The notes under the pieces are model-generated. The model was not told the DNA's origin and made no database searches. It was given only the letters and a program-made list of their open reading frames with translations. Below, piece by piece: positions 60,895 to 64,000 of a DNA stretch of 64,000 nucleotides; position 1 is the stretch's first letter, and every line of letters begins with the position of its first letter. The DNA comes from Branchiostoma floridae (taxonomy: Eukaryota; Chordata; Leptocardii; Amphioxiformes; Branchiostomatidae): contig NC_049991.1 in the NCBI RefSeq assembly GCF_000003815.2, positions 4,429,298 to 4,493,297 of the forward strand, written 5' to 3'. The position numbers and the translations under genes are program-made.

Positions 60895-61095
60895 TGGACT
60901 AACGGAAGCTTAACCAAGCGGATTGGAACCAAGTTGTCCTGTGTTCGAATCTTGCCATGTCACTGATTCATTGCCTTTGGGAAGGGCACTTAACACGACT
61001 TTCCTCACTTCACTCAGGTAAAAATGAGTACCTAGCTTTGGTTAAGGCCGTCCCTCGGATAGGACATTATATGGACGTCCCGTGTTCGAGGAGAG
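60895..61095 (+). mobile_element. tRNA-derived SINE, second copy of the 54.3-kb family
   Basis: A-box-like TTAACCAAGCGGATTGG and B-box TGTTCGAATCT, then GGGAAGGGCACTTAACACG, TTTCCTCACTTCACTCAGGT, AAAATGAGTACCTAGCTTTG and GTCCCTCGGATAGGACATTA. The order is identical to the 54318 element. Confidence 0.8.
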
Positions 61096-61368
61096 TCTTA
61101 AAAAATGTTCGGCCATTTCCACACACAAAAAAGTGTTTAACCGCACTATAAACCGTGCAAAGCATCAGCAAAATGAGCAAATATATGCCGTAGATATAAA
61201 AAAGAAGGAAACAAATGTCATAGAATGCTTAAGTCAATTCCAAGGTCAAAGACGAAGATGTGAAAGAACAAAAATTGATAAATCCGTACGCAAATGGCAT
61301 CGAAAGAAGAATGTGACCTTGCCTTTTGTATAGACCGCCTTTTACTGTTGGATACAAAGAGACTTTTA

Positions 61369-61677
61369 AGGCGGGGTCACACGTGCGTATATATTTATGT
61401 GCGCATGAGGCGCGCATGGGAGTATTTGCCTCCATCAGGCTCCACAGGTCGTTGTAAAAATAATAGAAATTGCACAAACGTAAACAGGTAACATGTCAGA
61501 CGAGTTAGCTGGGTCGCTAACCATACTTCTCGGTCTGCTAACTCATCTGGCATGTTGTGTATCTATATTTGTCCGATTTGTACCTTTTTTCCCGGGACCT
61601 GTGGAGCCTGGTAGAGACTAAGACCTTCATACGCACCTCAAACGGACTTGAATATATATGCATGTGTGACCCCACCT
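61369..61677. mobile_element. 309-bp foldback MITE, TTA target-site duplication
   Basis: The ends AGGCGGGGTCACACGTGC and GCATGTGTGACCCCACCT are flanked by TTA (61366-61368) and TTA (61678-61680). Inner pairs include CAGGCTCCACAGGTC / GACCTGTGGAGCCTG (perfect, 15 bp) and an imperfect CATGTCAGACGAGTTAGC pair, so most of the element can fold on itself. Not homologous to the 5985 family. Confidence 0.85.
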
Positions 61678-61747
61678 TTACACAATCGGTTGGCATATAC
61701 GTAAACGCACGAGGTCCATACGCATGGTAAACTGTTTATGATGGATG

Positions 61748-61880
61748 TCCCTATAGCTCAATTGGTGGTGGCTTCACAGTTGAGCTCTTGGTTCCAATTA
61801 CTTGTGAACTGGAAGACCCCGGTTCAAATTTTTGGACATTACCCTGTCATCCCGACGGATAACAGGGTAATGTCCACCGA
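61748..61880 (+). mobile_element. tRNA-like sequence ending in a 14-bp-arm palindrome
   Basis: TGTCCCTATAGCTCAATTGG (A-box-like) and CCCCGGTTCAAATTTTTGGACA (B-box; only 6 of 7 stem pairs fit) resemble a tRNA with an oversized middle. It is followed by GGACATTACCCTGT (61834-61847) and its perfect inverse ACAGGGTAATGTCC (61862-61875). The long insert between the boxes argues against a functional tRNA, so it is taken as a SINE head or tRNA pseudogene. Confidence 0.5.
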
Positions 61881-62230
61881 CGGGTCGTTCGGTTTAATAT
61901 AACCAGCTGTTGCCGCGCCACGTGCCTGCGAAGCTGGTGTGTTACGCTGAACGGCGGTTATACCGGCTATATAGATACAGATACAGATCCCTACCAAAAG
62001 TAAGCAAACTTCAGAACCCAGAATATTGCGTTGATTATCATAGCCAACCATCAACAATCCTTTCAATTCGTCAAACAGCGCATGCAATGCCTGTGTTTTA
62101 TATGGTTTTCAATGCTCAGAGAGGAAAGCCCAATTATTTAACAGCTGACGCTTTTCCAACCACTTATACACATCTGGAAGCGGCATGTGATCTGCGCGTC
62201 ATCGTTACGATGGCAACAGCGCGTACGCAC

Positions 62231-62359
62231 CATTGTAACAGCCTGAGGCTTAAACGAGCCACCATAGCTGTTAATATATCGAACACGTCCTGCCTCGTCA
62301 AATTCTAAATGGGCATACTGTTGTGCTGTGTTAGGTGATTCTTTTTTCAAACTTTTACT
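62231..62359 (-). CDS. Internal exon of an unrecognised - strand gene
   Basis: A 129-nt exon, phase 0 at both ends (43 codons). The acceptor is TTGTTTCAACAG before 62359 and the donor GTGCGT after 62231. The translation includes SKSLKKESPNTAQQYAHLEF then DEAGRVRYINSYGGSFKPQA, a soluble, mixed-charge segment with a regular look (HLEFDEAGRVRYIN). No family is named. Both splice sites are close to consensus and the frame is open, but adjacent exons were not found. The + strand frame over the same bases is a shadow. Confidence 0.5.
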
Positions 62360-62370
62360 CTGTTGAAACA

Positions 62371-62400
62371 AGGAGGTTTTAAAAAAAGATAAAACCTCCT
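62371..62400. repeat. Hairpin over the polypyrimidine tract of the 62.36-kb exon
   Basis: AGGAGGTTTTA (62371-62381) pairs perfectly with TAAAACCTCCT (62390-62400) around an 8-base loop. It lies 11 nt upstream of the - strand acceptor and includes the pyrimidine run. Confidence 0.85.
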
Positions 62401-62789
62401 GGGTTGAAATAAGATAAAATAGTTGTCAATAAAAAATTATGTCCAAAGTCTCATAGAAAGTACAAAAAATGAAAGCGTACATTCAATCTAACAGACAGCA
62501 TATATATATATATGTTTATATGTATAGATCAATTCCACTGTAAGACTTTATATTCTTGACCGTTGGCGTTGACCTCTTTGCGGACACGTGTAATGATATG
62601 CTCCACGTTTTATGTCATAAGTGGTTTTCGTGATGTTAGTAGAAATATTGTTTTGGGGTGTTTTGAGATTGGTAACGCTAGGAAAACTGTAGCTTGACAA
62701 CATTTGTGGATTCGTACTGGGGGCGAAATTAACAAATTAGATGTACACGCATTTTTTCACGCGGCGGACACGATAGGTCGAAAATGAGG

Positions 62790-62904
62790 CCAATGTGGCA
62801 AACAAGAGACTGTCCATCATAATCAGGAATTCAACCAATGATAGCATGACAGTTAGCAAACTGACCAATAAGAGAACAGCTGCATGTCCCTCAGCTATTT
62901 GCAT
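62790..62904. promoter_or_regulatory. CCAAT-box cluster plus octamer
   Basis: CCAAT at 62790-62794, 62835-62839 and 62865-62869, then the octamer ATTTGCAT at 62897-62904. Three CCAAT boxes with an octamer is histone-promoter-like. No histone frame follows on either side, so the target gene is unknown (possibly the - strand gene with the exon at 62.3 kb). Confidence 0.35.
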
Positions 62905-64000
62905 TGTTATGCTTTTATTTTGCTTCTCTACGCGACTCTAAATCGCTACTTCTTTCATGTGCATAACACTACTAAAATATTACTTTGTATATTATACATT
63001 ATGTATTTAGAACTTAAGATAAAAATGAAAGAGAGCTGCATGATTCTATAAATAATTTTTTTTTTTTGCCTAATTGACCTCGTTTCCGTTCAATCGTATC
63101 CGCCGCTTGAAAACGGTGTGTTTAATTTTCTACAGAATACAATTTTCTAAAATGTCCGTACCAAAATAAAGGAGAACAGCATGCAACCTGTTACTTCGTG
63201 TAATGTCTGTGGTCTCGAACAGACTTACTACGCTGGGTGTAGGAAGAATGACATTTTGCCATAACAAGAATCTTATTAAGAAAGATACACTGGGAAATAT
63301 ACGGACAGAGAGTTTTATACAATGGGTCAATTAATGGTTAATGATTCATAGAAGTGCAAATCCTGGCTCTCCCTACCTAAGTGGTATGACGAAAAGATTC
63401 TACGGAAAATATTGAACCTGAAACACTTAGTATTTCAGTCATGTCAAAGACCATATAACATTATGTAGATGGAATAACAGAAAAAAAAGATATGTTATGA
63501 GACGAAGATCCGCATACTATATGCCCCATTCGCCATCGTTTCTACGTAGCAAAAATGTTTCCAGTACAATCTAGATGCTAATTGCTGCTAGCTTCCAGAG
63601 TGTATCTCAGTTGAAGGAATGTTTTCGTAATTTGTGCGCAAAAGAACCTGCGGCACAAAAGGGCATAATTTGGCGGAATTCAGTCATCGTTAGGGTTTTC
63701 TAGTTTCTAGAATTAAAAATACATTGTATAACATAAGAAGTAATACTTGATTAAAGTTACACTTCGCGAAGCTTGAAACACTGCAGGCCACTTTATATTG
63801 TTTTCGCCAAAACATATAACATTTATTATCATAATACCGGTACGTTTACGACGATTTCTCTAGCCATACTGATTTGACAAATTGTCAACGCATCATTTTC
63901 TCCAGTTACATGTTGCTGTTATAGGTTACCCTTGCCACTTCTTCTGTGTAACTTTTCTGCCACTCTTGTCCTGCTAAAAGCGTAATATTGTAATTGTAAC
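62905..64000. other. Spacer, nothing recognised
   Basis: AT-rich; short frames only, no splice-supported exon, no repeat shared with the rest of the window. Confidence 0.4.

Noticed and set aside
61910-62308. 132-codon + strand frame
   Set aside because: It overlaps the - strand exon at 62231-62359, which has good splice sites; the + frame starts in the tRNA-like/palindrome region and shows no motif.

Overview
This is a repeat-rich, intron-bearing animal (metazoan) window, not a prokaryotic one. The few real coding segments are short exons with GT..AG borders and matching phases. They encode metazoan extracellular domains (an F5/8 type C or discoidin domain and a sushi/CCP domain). The rest is dominated by non-LTR retrotransposon remains, a mariner fragment, TTA/TAA-flanked MITEs, tRNA-derived SINEs and three large tandem arrays. 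This fits an invertebrate deuterostome, most likely a cephalochordate (Branchiostoma-like). The assignment is an inference from overall character, not from a diagnostic gene.

Layout. 0-0.5 kb: the 3' end of a + strand gene of unknown family. 3.1-9.7 kb: a - strand gene for a secreted protein with a signal peptide, a short acidic propeptide ending in Gly-Lys-Arg, and the first part of an F5/8C domain. A TATA-bearing promoter and non-coding first exon probably lie at 9.57-9.71 kb, with MITEs inside intron 1. 10.4-27.5 kb: tandem array 1, five diverged units of about 2.7 kb that carry broken reverse-transcriptase fragments. Individual units were later hit by a LINE (11-bp target-site duplication), a 2.1-kb insert and a deleted mariner. 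27.5-38.0 kb: tandem array 2, units of about 2.3 kb with (AC)n tracts and a MITE present in only some units. It shares a module with array 1 in the opposite orientation. 38.2-40.7 kb: one candidate Cys-rich exon, a 200-bp MITE, a LINE 3' end and a SINE.

41.3-51.5 kb: tandem array 3, seven copies of a compact block of GC box, inverted CCAAT box, TCACGTGA E-box and, about 130 bp later, a conserved splice-donor-like site. All point rightward at the next gene. 52.0-54.9 kb: that gene, a four-coding-exon secreted protein (122 residues predicted) with a signal peptide, three SFLRRR repeats and one sushi domain. The array may therefore be a set of duplicated alternative promoters and first exons. 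This is the most interesting hypothesis in the window.

55-64 kb: AT-rich degenerate repeats, simple repeats, the first exon of a single-pass membrane protein gene behind ETS-type sites (57.98 kb), more MITEs and SINEs, and a - strand exon (62.3 kb) whose splice acceptor follows an 11-bp-stem hairpin. Three runs of N mark assembly gaps. No rRNA, CRISPR, operon or intact transposase/RT gene was seen.
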